Shown piece by piece: positions 48,042 through 59,599 of a stretch of 64,000 nucleotides of DNA (its first letter is position 1; each line of letters opens with the position of its first letter). Both the position numbers and the translations under genes were made by a program. The notes below the pieces were generated by a model, which was not told the DNA's origin, did not search any database, and saw nothing but the letters and a program-made list of their open reading frames with translations. Source of the stretch: Perilla frutescens (Eukaryota > Streptophyta > Magnoliopsida > Lamiales > Lamiaceae); contig BRKX01000003.1 of NCBI GenBank assembly GCA_026008535.1, positions 67,419,001-67,483,000 of the forward strand. The letters run 5' to 3'.

Positions 48042-49320
48042 TCCAACATCAATCTAATTACTTAATCATCAAATCAAATCCAACTCTTGCGCTAAGTAAA
48101 TAGATTTAAGCATTTGTTTGTGAGAAGTACATATAAAACATTGAATATTAGAATATAAAAATATAAGAACAAAAAATATAGGGATAAAAAGAAAACTTGA
48201 TCGGGATCCCGATCGTGTAACCGATCAAATTTCCGATCGGTCGGCACATCGGGATCCCAATTGGAAAGATCAAAAAAATTGCACAAATTAAAAATATATT
48301 AGTTTTCAAACCTTTAATTAGTAAACTTGCTCAACTTGCACATCTCATTAACACTGGAAAAAATATAAATAACCATCCAAGTGCCCAATTTAAATCAATA
48401 CAAATGAAAATATCTCCAAACTAGAATGAATATCCGCTCTTGAACAATATATGAAGGTATTATGAGTAGGGATAGTGCAATAGGTCCAACATCAATCTAA
48501 TTACTTAATCATCAAATCAAATCCATCTTGCGCTAAGTAAATAGATTTAAACATTTGTTTGTGAGAAATACATATAAAACATTGAAAATTAGAATGTAAA
48601 AATATAAAAAACAAAAAATATGGGGATAAAAAGCAAACTTGATCGGGATTCCGATCGTGTAACCGATCTAATTTTTTATCGGAATTCCGATCGTGAAACG
48701 ATCGGTCGTCACATCGGGATCCCAATTGGAAAGATCAAAAAAATTGTACAAATTGAGAATATATTAGTTTTCCAACCTTTAATTAGTAACTTGCTCAACT
48801 TGCACATTTCATTAACACTGGAAAAAATATAAATAACCATCCAAGTGCCCAATTTAAATCAATACAAACGAAAATATCTCTAAACTAGAATGAATATCCG
48901 CTCTTGAACAATATATGAAGGTATTATGAATAGGGATGGTGCAATAGATCCAACATCAATCTAATTACTTAATCATCAAATCAAATCCAACCCTTGCGCT
49001 AAGTAAATAGATTTAAACATTTGTTTGTAAGAAATACATATAAAACATTGAATATTAAAATGTAAAAATAAAAAAAATAAAAAATGTGGGGATAAAAAGC
49101 AAACTTGATCGGGATCCCGATGTGTCGACCGATCGTTTCACGATCGGAACCCAATTGGAAAGATAAAAAAAATTGCACAAATTAAGAATATATTAGTTTT
49201 CCAACTTTTAATTAGTAACCTGCTCAACTTGCACATCTCATTAACACTGGAAAAAATATAAATAACCATCCAAGTGCCCAATTTAAATAATACAAACGAA
49301 AATATCTCCAAACTAGAATA
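48042..49320 (+). repeat. Internal tandem repeat, units of about 443-465 bp, three copies
   Basis: Each unit starts TCCAACATCAATCTAATTAC; starts are at 48042, 48485 and 48949. Units contain ACTTGATCGGGATCC, then CCAATTGGAAAGATC, then CACTGGAAAAAATATAAATA. The third unit stops early at about 49320. One more unit start lies in copy 2 (51025), with a partial unit before it (50780-51024). Confidence 0.9.
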
Positions 49321-49329
49321 AAAGGCAAA

Positions 49330-49860
49330 CTTGATCGGGGATCCCGATCGTGTAACCGATCGAATTTCCGATCGGAATTTCGATCGTAAAACGATCGGTC
49401 GTCACATCGGGATCCTGATCGGGATTACGCCATTGGGTTTCTGATCACATAGACCCAATCGGGATTATGATCGGGATATCCCAGCGGGTTTGATCCCATC
49501 AGAATTACCCCATCGGGATTATGATCGGGATTACCCCATCGGGTTCTGATCCCCATAGACCCAATCGGGATTATGACCGGGATACCCCATCAGATTTGAT
49601 CCCATCAGAATTACCCAAAGGAGATTATGATCGGGATTACCCCATCGGGTTTTTGATCCTATAGACCCAATCGGGATTATGATCGGGATACCCCATCGGG
49701 TTTGATCCCATCAGAATTACCCCATCGGGTTTTCATCCCATCAGAATTACCCCCATCGGGATTATGATCGGAATTATCCCATCGGAATTTTACCCCATCG
49801 GATTTTGAGTACGATTAATAAATCATGATCGGAATATAGAAAACCCGATATTCTTTAGCA
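49330..49860 (+). repeat. GATCGGGAT-rich short-repeat zone
   Basis: About 530 bp made of variants of CCCCATCGGGATTATGATCG with period near 60 bp, separated by ATAGACCCAATCGG and TTGATCCCATCAGAAT. The zone is absent from copy 2, where it would be expected before 51300. Confidence 0.85.
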
Positions 49861-50285
49861 TATAAATCACGATTGAAATTACAATAGGTTTCAGTAAACC
49901 CTATAGTCTTTGCCTGTTAAATAAAAAATCACGATCATAAAATTTAGATCATATAAATCACGATCGGATCACAATCAAAATGATAATATGCTTCCTGAAA
50001 ACCCAATATTCATATCCCGACGTTGTTACGACGATCGTGATAATTTATTGCACGTGTGGGGAGTTGGTGGGGATATTACTTTTGAAATTAAATGCTTCTA
50101 ACTCCTTTTAAAACCTGCAAAAAGCCTTCTAAAATTCTTACATATATGGGGTCCATGTCCTTTCATATTGAAAAATGAAAAAGTAAAGTTATAAGAGTAA
50201 AATTGGGTATTTATTAAATGCTTTCCTTATAGTGGGTAAAAGAGATTTTTTTCATGATAAAAATGGGTATTTTAATTTCCGGCTC

Positions 50286-50582
50286 TAAAAGTACCCATTT
50301 CTTATTCAAAAAAACCTCTTTTACCCACCTTATGAAAATCATTCAATAAATACCCAATTTGTCTAAAATACCCTCAAAAAGTGATCTCTTACACATCTCT
50401 TACACCACTCTTACATAAATGTACTTATTTTACACAAACAAACATGTGATTGTACTAACAATGTGACATTTTTTGTCCCTTACAATAAAGTCTGTGTGTA
50501 TGACTGACAAATCACGAGTAACTGAAAAAAATTCAAATTCCGATCGCGATTTCACTGAATACGACTGTTATCTAAATTTTTT

Positions 50583-50613
<31 letters not shown>

Positions 50614-52142
50614 CGAGTTTCATTGAATTCGATCGTGATGTTATCGGGATAAATTCCACAGTCATGTTTAAACCGATCGGAATCAGCATCGGGCTTCGAT
50701 CGTTATGCCGATCAATATAGTATTATCGAAATTGATCGTGATATCATCGGGATACATAATTTCGATCGTGAAATGATCGGTCGGCACATCGGGATCCCAA
50801 TTGGAAAGATCAAAAAAATTGCACAAATTAAGAATATATTAGTTTTCCAACCTTTAATTAGTAACTTGCTCAACTTGCACATCTTATTAACACTAGAAAA
50901 AATATAAATAACCATCCAAGTGCCCAATTTAAATCAATACAAACGAAAATATCTCCAAACTAGAATGAATATCCGCTCTTGAACAATATATGAAGGTATT
51001 ATGAATAGGGATTGTGCAAATAGGTCCAACATCAATCTAATTACTTAATCATCAAATCAAATCCAACTCTTGCGCTAAGTAAATAGATTTAAACTTTTTT
51101 TTTTGTGAGAAATACGTATAAAACATTGAATATTAGAATGTAAAAATATAAAAAATAAAAAATATGGGTATAAAAAGCAAACTTGATCGGGATCCCGATC
51201 GTGTAACCGATTGGAATTCCGATTGTGAAGCGAGCGGTCATCACATCGGGATCCCGTTTGATTCAATCCAAATTTCTTGAATCCTGCGCAGGATCGTGAA
51301 ACGAGCGGTCATTGTGATTGTCTTAATTGTAAAACTTTATGTGTATATGTTCTTTATAAGCTTTGACTGTAGTGCCATCGGAAAAAGTGGTGAAGAATTT
51401 ATAGCCAATGTGATCAATGGAAGGTTGGGGTGGTTTGTTTTTGGTTCAAAAAACTACTGGCACTTCCATTTCAATAATCATATATGATTTTTATGTAGAT
51501 GTACAGAAAAAAGGGCCGCTAATCATAATATTTTTCCTTAGAAAATGAATTAAAATGTGAATTATTTAAAATACCCCATTATTCTGTTTATATCTATATC
51601 TATATCTATATCTATATCTATCTATCGTGATTATGGTATAGTATGACTACATATTTTAAACAAATATAAAATACTAACTCTAACTTTTTTTGAGTTAACA
51701 ATACTATGTTAGTATGTTAATGAGAGTAGCAATCAGTATAAAACCCGATGGAAAATTCCATCTTTTAACAATCGAAATTAAGATAGGATTTCAGAAAATC
51801 CGATATTTAAAACCCAATAGAAAATCCGATCGGTTAACAATCGAAATTATGATAGGAAACCAAGAAACCCGATATATAAAACCCGAAAATCACGATCGAC
51901 TTTAATGCACGTGTGTAGGGATTGTTGGGATATTACTTTTGAAATTAAATGCTTTTAACTCCCTTGAAAACCTGCAAAAAAGCCTTCTAAAATTTTTACA
52001 CATATGAGGTCCATGTCCTTTCACATTGGAAAATGAAAAAGCAAGGCTATAAGAGTAAAATTGGGTATTTATTGAATGCTTTTCTTATAGTGGGTAAAAG
52101 AGGTTTTTTCATGATAATAATGGGTATTTTAATTTCCGGCTC
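50286..52142 (+). repeat. Mutator-like element copy 2 (1.86 kb)
   Basis: Starts TAAAAGTACCCATTTCTTAT directly after copy 1 with no target duplication between, lacking the outermost CGGAAAACACA. It retains the same order as copy 1 but with about one and a half large units and no GATC short-repeat zone. A (TATATC)n microsatellite lies at 51590-51625. The right end AATTTCCGGCTC abuts the TSD. Confidence 0.8.
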
Positions 52143-52151
52143 AAAAATTAA

Positions 52152-53696
52152 TACCCAACTTTAAAATATCCTTATTAGTTGGTTTTTTAAAAAAAAAGGG
52201 GCAATTCTATTCATAATCTCCATTTTTCTTCTTACAACTCTCAAAATAATTAAAATATTTACGAATATTAATTGTTTTAGATATTTTTTGCCCTCACAAC
52301 CTCTACTATTTTAAAACTCTAACAAACTAAAATACAATCTCCATCTTAAATAATACAAAAGAAAAAAATTTGAAGACAAAGCTTAAAATAAACAACATGT
52401 CACACCATATATAATTTATATCTTATTTCTCATAATGAATATACAATGTATTCCAGTTCCGTTGGGATGACCTAGTGGTGGAGTGAGGTTGCTTGAAGAC
52501 CAAAGGTCATGAGATCGAATCTCCTCAATATCACAGATCGGATGTGTGAGTAAAAAAAACAATATACGATGTATTCCATAAAAAAAATGATTCTACTCGA
52601 GAATTTAGTTTTAAAAAAAAAATCACAGAAAATTATGATTATTATATTAACGTATCTCGATCGGGATAATGCTTCTACACGCAAATTCAAAAAATTTAGT
52701 GAAATTTTAGTTAAATTAAGGAATTGAATTGTTTTCTTTGAAAATGAATTATGGTCCAAGTCTTATATCATTGGAAAATCACATAGTTTAGTTTTCAACA
52801 ACAACAAAAGAAAAAAAATAATTAAAAAATAAATTTTCTCCATGATTAAAAAAAAAAAAACTCCTTTATTTTCGGTCAACTAACCATACACAGGTTGTTG
52901 GTGGAATAGATTATAATTTTTTTTATCATGCAGAACACGTTGCTAACTATACATAAGGTGTTGGTGAAATAGATTAACATAAACAAATGATTTCGACTCT
53001 AAAGTGTAAGAATAATAACGTAACACTTGTCGAAAGTGTAAGAATAATAACGTAATACTTTTAATAAGGGACTATATAATGAGGTTGTATTTTGTTTTAT
53101 CATAGATTTAAGTAGTGGAAGTTATACAATCGGGGTTGATTTTTTTTTCTATTATTTTAAATTAGTTGGAGGTTATAAGTTATAACTTACAATGGTAAAA
53201 AAAAAAGTCTAAAAATTAATATTTGCATTTTAATTAATTTGAAGATGGTATGGACTAGGGAGATAAATGAGAGTCGTGAATAGAATCACCAAAAAAGAAA
53301 AATCCTTATCAGTTATCAAATGGGCCAAAATCGGCTTATTTCATCATATTTGGGTTTAGCTCAATCGGACATCATATAGATTAACGGATTATTCTAATCA
53401 TCAAAAAGAAAATAAAAAATTAAGCATTGTTTTAATTATAGGTTTGGGGTAACAAATTTATCAGGATTTTGTTTCTATTTCAAGTTTTATTATTTTTAAA
53501 TTATGTTTTAATTAAACTAGTCATAAGAATGATACGAGGTCTGTTTACGTGGAAGCATAGTAGCCAATAGCACAGAGCCCCATGCTACAGTAAAGCACGT
53601 TAGCATTACCCACTCTCCTTCGTCAGCTCCTAATTCATGGGAAAATCCGAATTTTTATTTCACTTTCAAATTCGTATATCAATTTCATCACTCGCC
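52152..53696. other. Intergenic region upstream of the SDR gene
   Basis: AT-rich, with one SINE-like unit (52463-52535). A 30-bp direct repeat (AGTGTAAGAATAATAACGTA) occurs near 53003 and 53036. The last 150 bp becomes less AT-rich and probably includes the SDR promoter and 5' UTR. Confidence 0.45.
52463..52535 (+). repeat. tRNA-derived SINE-like unit
   Basis: A-box-like GACCTAGTGGTG (52468-52479) and B-box-like GAGATCGAATCTC (52511-52523). The spacing fits an internal pol III promoter; AGGTCATGAGATCGAATCTC is a common signature of plant SINEs. It is not a foldable tRNA. Confidence 0.45.
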
Positions 53697-55899
53697 ATGT
53701 TTCTTCTTAAGGTAAAAATAAAAAATTAAAAAAAATTCGAAACTTTTAGTATCCCTTTATTTTTTTGTGTGTATTTTTTTTTTGCTTCGTTTAGCGTTAT
53801 CCTGTTTCATTTACGGTGTCGTTTTGTTGCTTTGATTGCAGACATGGAGATCAGTAGCATTTGGGATATATGGATTCAAGAATTTCACCAAAAATGGTTT
53901 TGTGTGAGTCCCATTTCGTTAATTCCTGTCACCATTTTGTTAAAATTCTGATCTTTTTTCTTCTTCTTTTCTTTCTGTTTCTTTCTGTGATGTGTTCTGC
54001 TCTGAAATTTCAAGTGTGTTTTTAGTTGCTTTTATTTCTTAGTCAAATCTTGATTTGCCTTATGGAGACAAAGTTGACTGCTTAGCAGTATTCATTTTCT
54101 GAAATTGAGCTTTGTTATGTCGAAATTAATCAACTTTGCTCTTTTTAGTGAATGAATTAATATGATCACCGCTTAGAAGTATTGTTGTTCAGCTTCATGT
54201 GTGTGTGTATATGTCCTTGTGACTGTGTTCCTTGATGTATGAATCTCTCTCTCTCTCTTTCTATATACATATATATATATATATTATGTTAGGGAGCATT
54301 CAAAGAGTTTTAGATCAGAAGATATGCAACCCCAAATTGAAGGGAAGAACTGCATTGTCACTGGGGCGAATTCCGGTATTGGTTATGCAACTGCAGAGGG
54401 CCTAGCTGCACGGTGCGAGTTACTTATTAAACGTCGTCTAGATCTTTCGTTGCATTAGCATATTGGTTGGATGAGGATCGTATTCAAGTTCATATTCTAC
54501 AAATTTTATGTGGCTGGTTTTTGTGTTTCTGCAGTGGAGCAACAGTGTATATGGTATGTCGGAACAAGGAGAGAGGCGAGGCTGCACTTTCAATGATTCA
54601 TTCAGCAACAGGAAATAAAAATGTTCACTTGGAGGTATTTGTTTCGTTATCCTCTCCCATGTCGTTTGCTGGCTTCAATTTGGACTTACTGGTGGGTTTT
54701 TTTGGCTTTCTTGGCAGGTCTGTGACATTTCTTCCATCAGTGATGTCAAGTCTTTTGCGTCTCGATTTTGTGCAAAGGATGAGCCTATTCATATTCTGGT
54801 AAATTTACTTTTTACTTTCTTAATCTGCAAATATTGGAGAATTGATCAATCTTGGCTAGCAGTATCGTCTAATTTTTAGTTCATAATATTTCGATATTGA
54901 TGATTGATGCTTTTAAGGTGAACAATGCTGGTTTGCTTGAGCGTAATCGTCTTATCACCCCAGAAGGGTAAGCCGTCTCTGTCTGTTTTCACGTTTGTGT
55001 GAAGTGGTAGTAGTATAATGCTCCTCTAGTTACTAAAATGGATAGATACCACCAGATATGAGATGAATTTTGCTGTAAATGTGCTCGGCACTTACACCAT
55101 GACCGAGCTTTTGTTGCCGTTGCTGGAGAAGGCTGCGCCTGATGCTCGTGTCATTACAGTTGCATCGGGTGGAATGTATACTGCTCCCTTGATGGAAGAT
55201 CTGCAGGTAATTTGTACTAATCTTTCTGTGCTCTTACATTGTTTACAAAAATGATGTCTGACTTGTTATACTGGATTATCATTATCATAACAGTTCAGCA
55301 GCAAAGAATTTGATGGGATCGAACAATATGCCAGGAACAAACGAGTGCAGGTAACTCATATCTAGGACTTGAAAATGCAATCCTCTCTTTCTTAATGTAT
55401 GTATGGGGAAGATCGCGACTTAGAATAAGACGGTATAAGCTTAGATTTATCTCCTCTCTCAGGTGGCATTGACAGAAAAATGGGCAGATACATACAAGGA
55501 GAAAGGCATCGGATTCTACTCAATGCACCCGGGGTGGGCAGAGACGCCAGGAGTTGCCAAGAGTTTGCCTGGCTTATCAAAATCGTAAGGCTCTTATTCT
55601 ATTTAGGTTGTTTGATGTCACTGGAGCCATATTGGTTGACCTACTTCTAGGTCTCGAGGCTAGTAATCTAGTAAAATCGAGCTCATGTTCGCAGGTTACC
55701 AGGCAACCTTAGAACAAGTGAGGAAGGTGCTGATACAGTACTCTGGCTGGCTTTACAACCGAAAGAAAAGCTTGTTTCTGGAGAGTTTTATTTTGACCGG
55801 GCAGAAGCATCTAAGCACCTGCCATTTGCAGCTACAAAAGGCACACATTCTGCTATAGACTCCATTGTAGGTAAACTCCGCACTATGTCCAACCTATAG
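53697..55899 (+). CDS. Short-chain dehydrogenase/reductase, DHRS12-like, 10 exons, 320 aa
   Basis: Exons: 53697-53711, 53842-53903, 54293-54412, 54535-54634, 54718-54798, 54918-54967, 55056-55206, 55294-55350, 55463-55584, 55695-55899. All junctions are GT-AG and in frame. It belongs to the classical SDR superfamily of NAD(P)(H)-dependent oxidoreductases; the substrate of the DHRS12-type plant proteins is not known to me. The nucleotide-binding motif TGANSGIG is at 49-56, NNAG at 128-131, catalytic Ser180 in VASGGM, and the YxxxK pair Tyr205/Lys209 (YARNK). MHPGWAETPGV near 235-245 is the family's PG motif. The short first exon (MFLLK) precedes a Phe/Tyr-rich hydrophobic start. All catalytic residues are present. 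It converges on the choline kinase gene. Confidence 0.95.
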
Positions 55900-56209
55900 T
55901 CATGACTACTGGAAAAAAATGAACTTTCTTTCCATGAACCTGTTGTAATACATATGTAGAGAGAGAGAGAGAGAGGGAATTTGTAGTATCTCTATTAACC
56001 ACAGCAAAAAACATGACAGAATCAATGATATTTGATACCCCACTTAGAAAAATCTGCTTTGCAAAAATCATCAAACTGATTACTAACAAGTTGCTGATCA
56101 AGATTACTACATGCTGATCACACTATATACTGTTACACATAACCATCTGACTATATGCACAAATTTGTGAAAAGGGGTTCAAGAATGAACACTTTCTTTA
56201 TCTCTTTTC
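55900..56209. other. Convergent 3' space between SDR and choline kinase
   Basis: Only 310 bp separates the two stop codons, so the 3' UTRs lie close together and may overlap. A GA run sits at 55960-55976. No separate feature was seen. Confidence 0.6.
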
Positions 56210-58799
56210 CTACACATTAGTCGAGTCGCCGTTGCCTTGCACATTCAAGATCTCTGCCTTTCTCAACCAGTACTGCTCGAACCTCTGCCTTGCATACTCC
56301 TTGTAGTCAAAGTCTATGTGGTTCACATATGCCTGCAGTTATATGAAAATATTTCACCACATTAGGATGTTACCCGTACTAACTTGTAGACGATGCTTCG
56401 AAAATCGACATAAAAAGAATTCAGGATGCATGTTTTTACCGAGATCAGTCCCCATAGTCCCCAGAAGATGTGGTTTGCTAGAGTGTATTTCTCTACATCA
56501 TCTGCCAGCTTATTTACTGCTGCCTCACTTGGTTCATTATTGCCTGTGTAAATCCATCAAATTCAATTAAATTTTTGTTGCATGTCTCAACTTTTAGTGT
56601 CATTTTCGATTGCATAATGTTGCTTAAATGGATAAGAATGAAGTTGTTTGAATATAGAAATTAATTAAATTTATATAGCTTGATATTTATTCAAGTCAAC
56701 TTTTCATATGGCAGTTCTCACACGCCAAAATAAGTTTGAATTATTGGGAAGACTGTGAAACTGACCAATTCCAATTTAAAAGGGACTGATACCTACTGAG
56801 ACTTTCAATTTATCCTTATTCTAATGGAACAAGAAATCTATTCTAGCTACACTCGTGTACGTCCATCGAGTGCAGTCTCACCATACACGAGCACACGTGT
56901 ACGGTGTGATTGTGCTCAATAGACATTCATTAGGTGCAGCATCCACAAGACCCCTTAGCATCATAATTACAGCATTCAGACTAAGAATACCGACCTGAAG
57001 AGATGTGGTAGTTCTGTATAAATCTTTTGCGCTCCTCTAAATCTGTATACAAGTTGAGCAAAGAGCTAAAATAAATAATCGATATTGCAAGAAGATCTAT
57101 CATGCTTTACCTTAATTTACACAAAAAAGTGGAAAAATTATCAAGAATTTACTGACCAGGATATTTGCTGTAGTCCAAGATGTGAGGTGTATCAGTGTGA
57201 TAATTTGCAGCCATCTCGCAGAAGTGGTTTGCAATATCATAAGCCACTGGATTATAGCTTGCATATTCATAATCCTGCAATCCCAGAAAGCAAAAAATCA
57301 AGCCTCAAAACCCGATTTTTAACCCAAAAAAAAAAGGTCGAAAAACAGAAGAATCATCCGCTGCAGATGTGCTAGTTCTTGAAGCTCTAGCACGAGATCT
57401 TCTGTTCTATGCTCATAAGCGAAGGAAAACGTACAATTATAGTGATGGATCTGTCGTTGTCATCGATCATTATGTTCCCATACTGCATATCATTGTGGCA
57501 GAAACCGATCTCTTGGTGGTCCATTGATAGTGCTTTCTCCAGGAAGGTGATTTCTTGCTCTAAGGTGTCCAAGTGATATGCTTTGGCATGATCTGGAGAG
57601 CACAGCTTCTTCGCCTCAGAGAGCCAATTTCTGCAGAAGTCGAAAGAGTAATCAAAACGGATTCAATCTTTACATATTACTGAGAATTTTTTTGAGGGCA
57701 AGAGGTTGTGAGATATATAATACCTCAATCTGTTCCACAGAATGGATTCTTTTGGACCTGGCATTTCAAGATTGTGAAACTCCCTCATCTTCGCTGCTAT
57801 GAGCGCGGCCGTCTCAGGATCGCGAAGATCAGCAGCTGATAGAGTCTGCAATAGTTCATATTTTAGAGTCAAGAACATGAGTTATCATATAAACAATTAC
57901 AACTGATAATCAACAACAGGAGAAACTCGAGCTGATCATCATCTATGAGGATCCAAAATCGAGGGTTGAACATCGGTAGCTAACTCGCTAAACAGGGGAT
58001 AATCATTTGAGGATTAAACTACAGGCATACGATTATTTGAGGATTAAAAACTACAAGCATACGATTAAACTACATTTAATCTCAACATGGTTAAAAAGCC
58101 GAAAAAAGAAATTAAAAGCAGAAGAGGTGAACAAGAAGCAAGAATCACGAGTACATACGCAATCTCAGCTCTATTTTGAACAACATTTTGCATCCTCAAC
58201 TCATCCCACTACTTGTCAAAAGGTCAAACAAAATACGAAATCAAAAGCAAAGATTCGAATAAGAATCAAGAATCACTTCAAAAACTATGAACTCCACAAT
58301 CAAGAACGTATTCAATCTCAACACTAGTGCTTATTCAACATCTCACATCTTCAACTTATCCTACTACTTCTCAAAGGGTCAAAACCGAAAATGAAATCGA
58401 AATCAAGAATCAGTTACAAAAAATGTGAGACAAAATACATACCCTTGCATAGATGAACTCCTCAACTCTGCCTCCTTTGAAATGTCCCAAAAGCTTAGGC
58501 CCATAACCGTGCTCCGATAAGCATTCAAACGTCCTAATCTCCTCATCCCGATTGAAGAAGAGCTCAACTCCATCACCATAAATCCGAACCAAAACATTTC
58601 TTGCATTTTCCATCTTACTCGGCCAACTAATTCGATACACCTCATTAGTCATTGCACCACTCAAATGATCTACCTTCAAACCTCCATATTCAATCACATC
58701 GCCCCAATCCGAAGCCAGTGACAATAGCAACTTCATCAACTCCTCCGGCAGAATGCCTTCAAGAAATCCCTTCTTCACCGCCATCAAAACTTTCTTCAA
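56210..58799 (-). CDS. CK1: Choline kinase (CK1-like), 7 exons, 355 aa
   Basis: Exons on minus: 58799-58443, 57845-57724, 57630-57435, 57274-57157, 57042-56995, 56543-56440, 56332-56210. All are GT-AG and in frame. The enzyme phosphorylates choline with ATP, the first step of the CDP-choline route to phosphatidylcholine; plant members may also accept ethanolamine. Visible motifs: LSGAMTNEVYR (46-56, nucleotide-binding loop), FIYARTLSAADLRDP (115-129), Brenner's motif CHNDMQYGN with His205, Asp207 and Asn212, and the choline-kinase motif beginning DYEYASYNPVAYDIANHFCE at Asp226, the metal-binding Asp. The C-terminal FWGLWGLIS and FDYKEYARQRF blocks are complete. Length matches plant choline kinases, with no transit peptide, so cytosolic. 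The ATG opens the first long frame; the next in-frame Met is at residue 6. Confidence 0.96.
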
Positions 58800-59118
58800 A
58801 AAACCTTAACAAACAGTCAAATTCAGTTCTAGTTAGATCTCCATTTCAATCCAAATGAAAATCAAAGATTCCAAATCAATCACAGCCCACAAAAACATTC
58901 AAGAATCAAAGCCATCCCACAAAATCAAATCAAGAATCTCACTCAAGATTCAACATTTGAGAAATCCCACAAAACTTTGATCAAGCACTAAGGCGATGAA
59001 TCACTCACCAATACAGAAACTTCCCCACGAACTCGATTTGAGCAACCAAAAAAAAACAATTGGAGCTTAAAACTGAGAGAATAATGTTTTTCTGTATATG
59101 CAGGGAGAGAAACCAGTG
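58800..59118 (-). other. Choline kinase 5' UTR region
   Basis: A/C-rich on the plus strand, without coding sequence, between the choline kinase ATG and its TATA box. TTGTTAAGG/TTTTTTG just before the ATG might be an intron acceptor, so the leader may contain an intron. Confidence 0.4.
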
Positions 59119-59126
59119 TATATATA
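59119..59126 (-). promoter_or_regulatory. TATA box of the choline kinase gene
   Basis: TATATATA lies about 320 bp upstream of the ATG on the minus strand and is followed, in transcription direction, by a GGTTTCTCTCCC stretch where transcription could start. A GA-rich run adjoins it. Confidence 0.45.
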
Positions 59127-59229
59127 GAGAGAGAAAAACGTTGAAAATATGGGGAAATATTATTTTAAGAATAAAGAAAGAATCAAATCATATACACACC
59201 CAAAAATCAGCTTTTGATCTTGCAACGAA

Positions 59230-59267
59230 CTTCTTCTTCTTCTTCTTCTTCTTTTTTTTTTTTTTTT
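59230..59267. repeat. (CTT)n / poly-T tract upstream of choline kinase
   Basis: About eight CTT units running into a T15 tract. Confidence 0.85.
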
Positions 59268-59444
59268 GAGGGAAATTGCTATAGTTTGCTTTTTTCACTG
59301 AACTCTTTTTTTTAAAATGATAAATAAAATTTGAATATCTAAAAAACGGTCAAACGTTTATATTATTGGTATCTATCAGCGGAGATACGCTAATCACACG
59401 CATAGAAACGCGTACCGGAATGGTGACCACCAATGGGATTGCGA

Positions 59445-59572
59445 CACGTGACGAGAAGAGCAGTTGCCGGCAAAAAATGAAGCATCTATATGGTTAACCG
59501 CCTCAAACTAACCACGGTACGGAAACTGAATATTTAAGTCAAAGTCAACCCACCGTTGATTCTTGCCACGTG
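59445..59572 (-). promoter_or_regulatory. Pair of G-boxes (CACGTG) upstream of choline kinase
   Basis: CACGTG occurs at 59445-59450 (in GACACGTGAC) and 59567-59572 (in GCCACGTGTCA), about 320 and 440 bp beyond the TATA box. Both have the ACGTGTC/ACGTGAC context of bZIP/ABRE sites. AAAGTCAACC at 59540 is a W-box-like site. A role in choline kinase control is an inference. Confidence 0.35.
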
Positions 59573-59599
59573 TCAGTTTAGTTTCCTTGGTATGTTTAG

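Larger units (their letters stand above)
47501..50285 (+). repeat. Mutator-like element copy 1 (2.8 kb)
   Basis: Order: terminal repeat (its outermost 20 bp, CGGAAAAACACATAAAAGTA, is duplicated), CGATCGGGATTTCACTGAAT region, TA microsatellite (47835-47862), three tandem units (48042-49320), a GATC-rich short-repeat zone (49330-49860), and the right terminal repeat ending AATTTCCGGCTC. Confidence 0.8.
47501..52142. mobile_element. Tandem pair of a non-coding Mutator-like element, single 9-bp TSD
   Basis: The whole block is flanked by a perfect AAAAATTAA at 47492-47500 and 52143-52151, the TSD length of Mutator-like elements. Its outer ends form inverted repeats of about 110 bp: AAGTACCCATTTCTTA, CCTCTTTTACCCATCTTATG and ATTCAATAAATACCCAATTT on the left match the complement of the right end. 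The same end pair meets in the middle at 50285/50286, dividing the block into copy 1 (47501-50285) and copy 2 (50286-52142) in the same direction. No transposase or other coding sequence is present. Inside are large tandem repeats and dense GATC-rich motifs. Confidence 0.8.
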
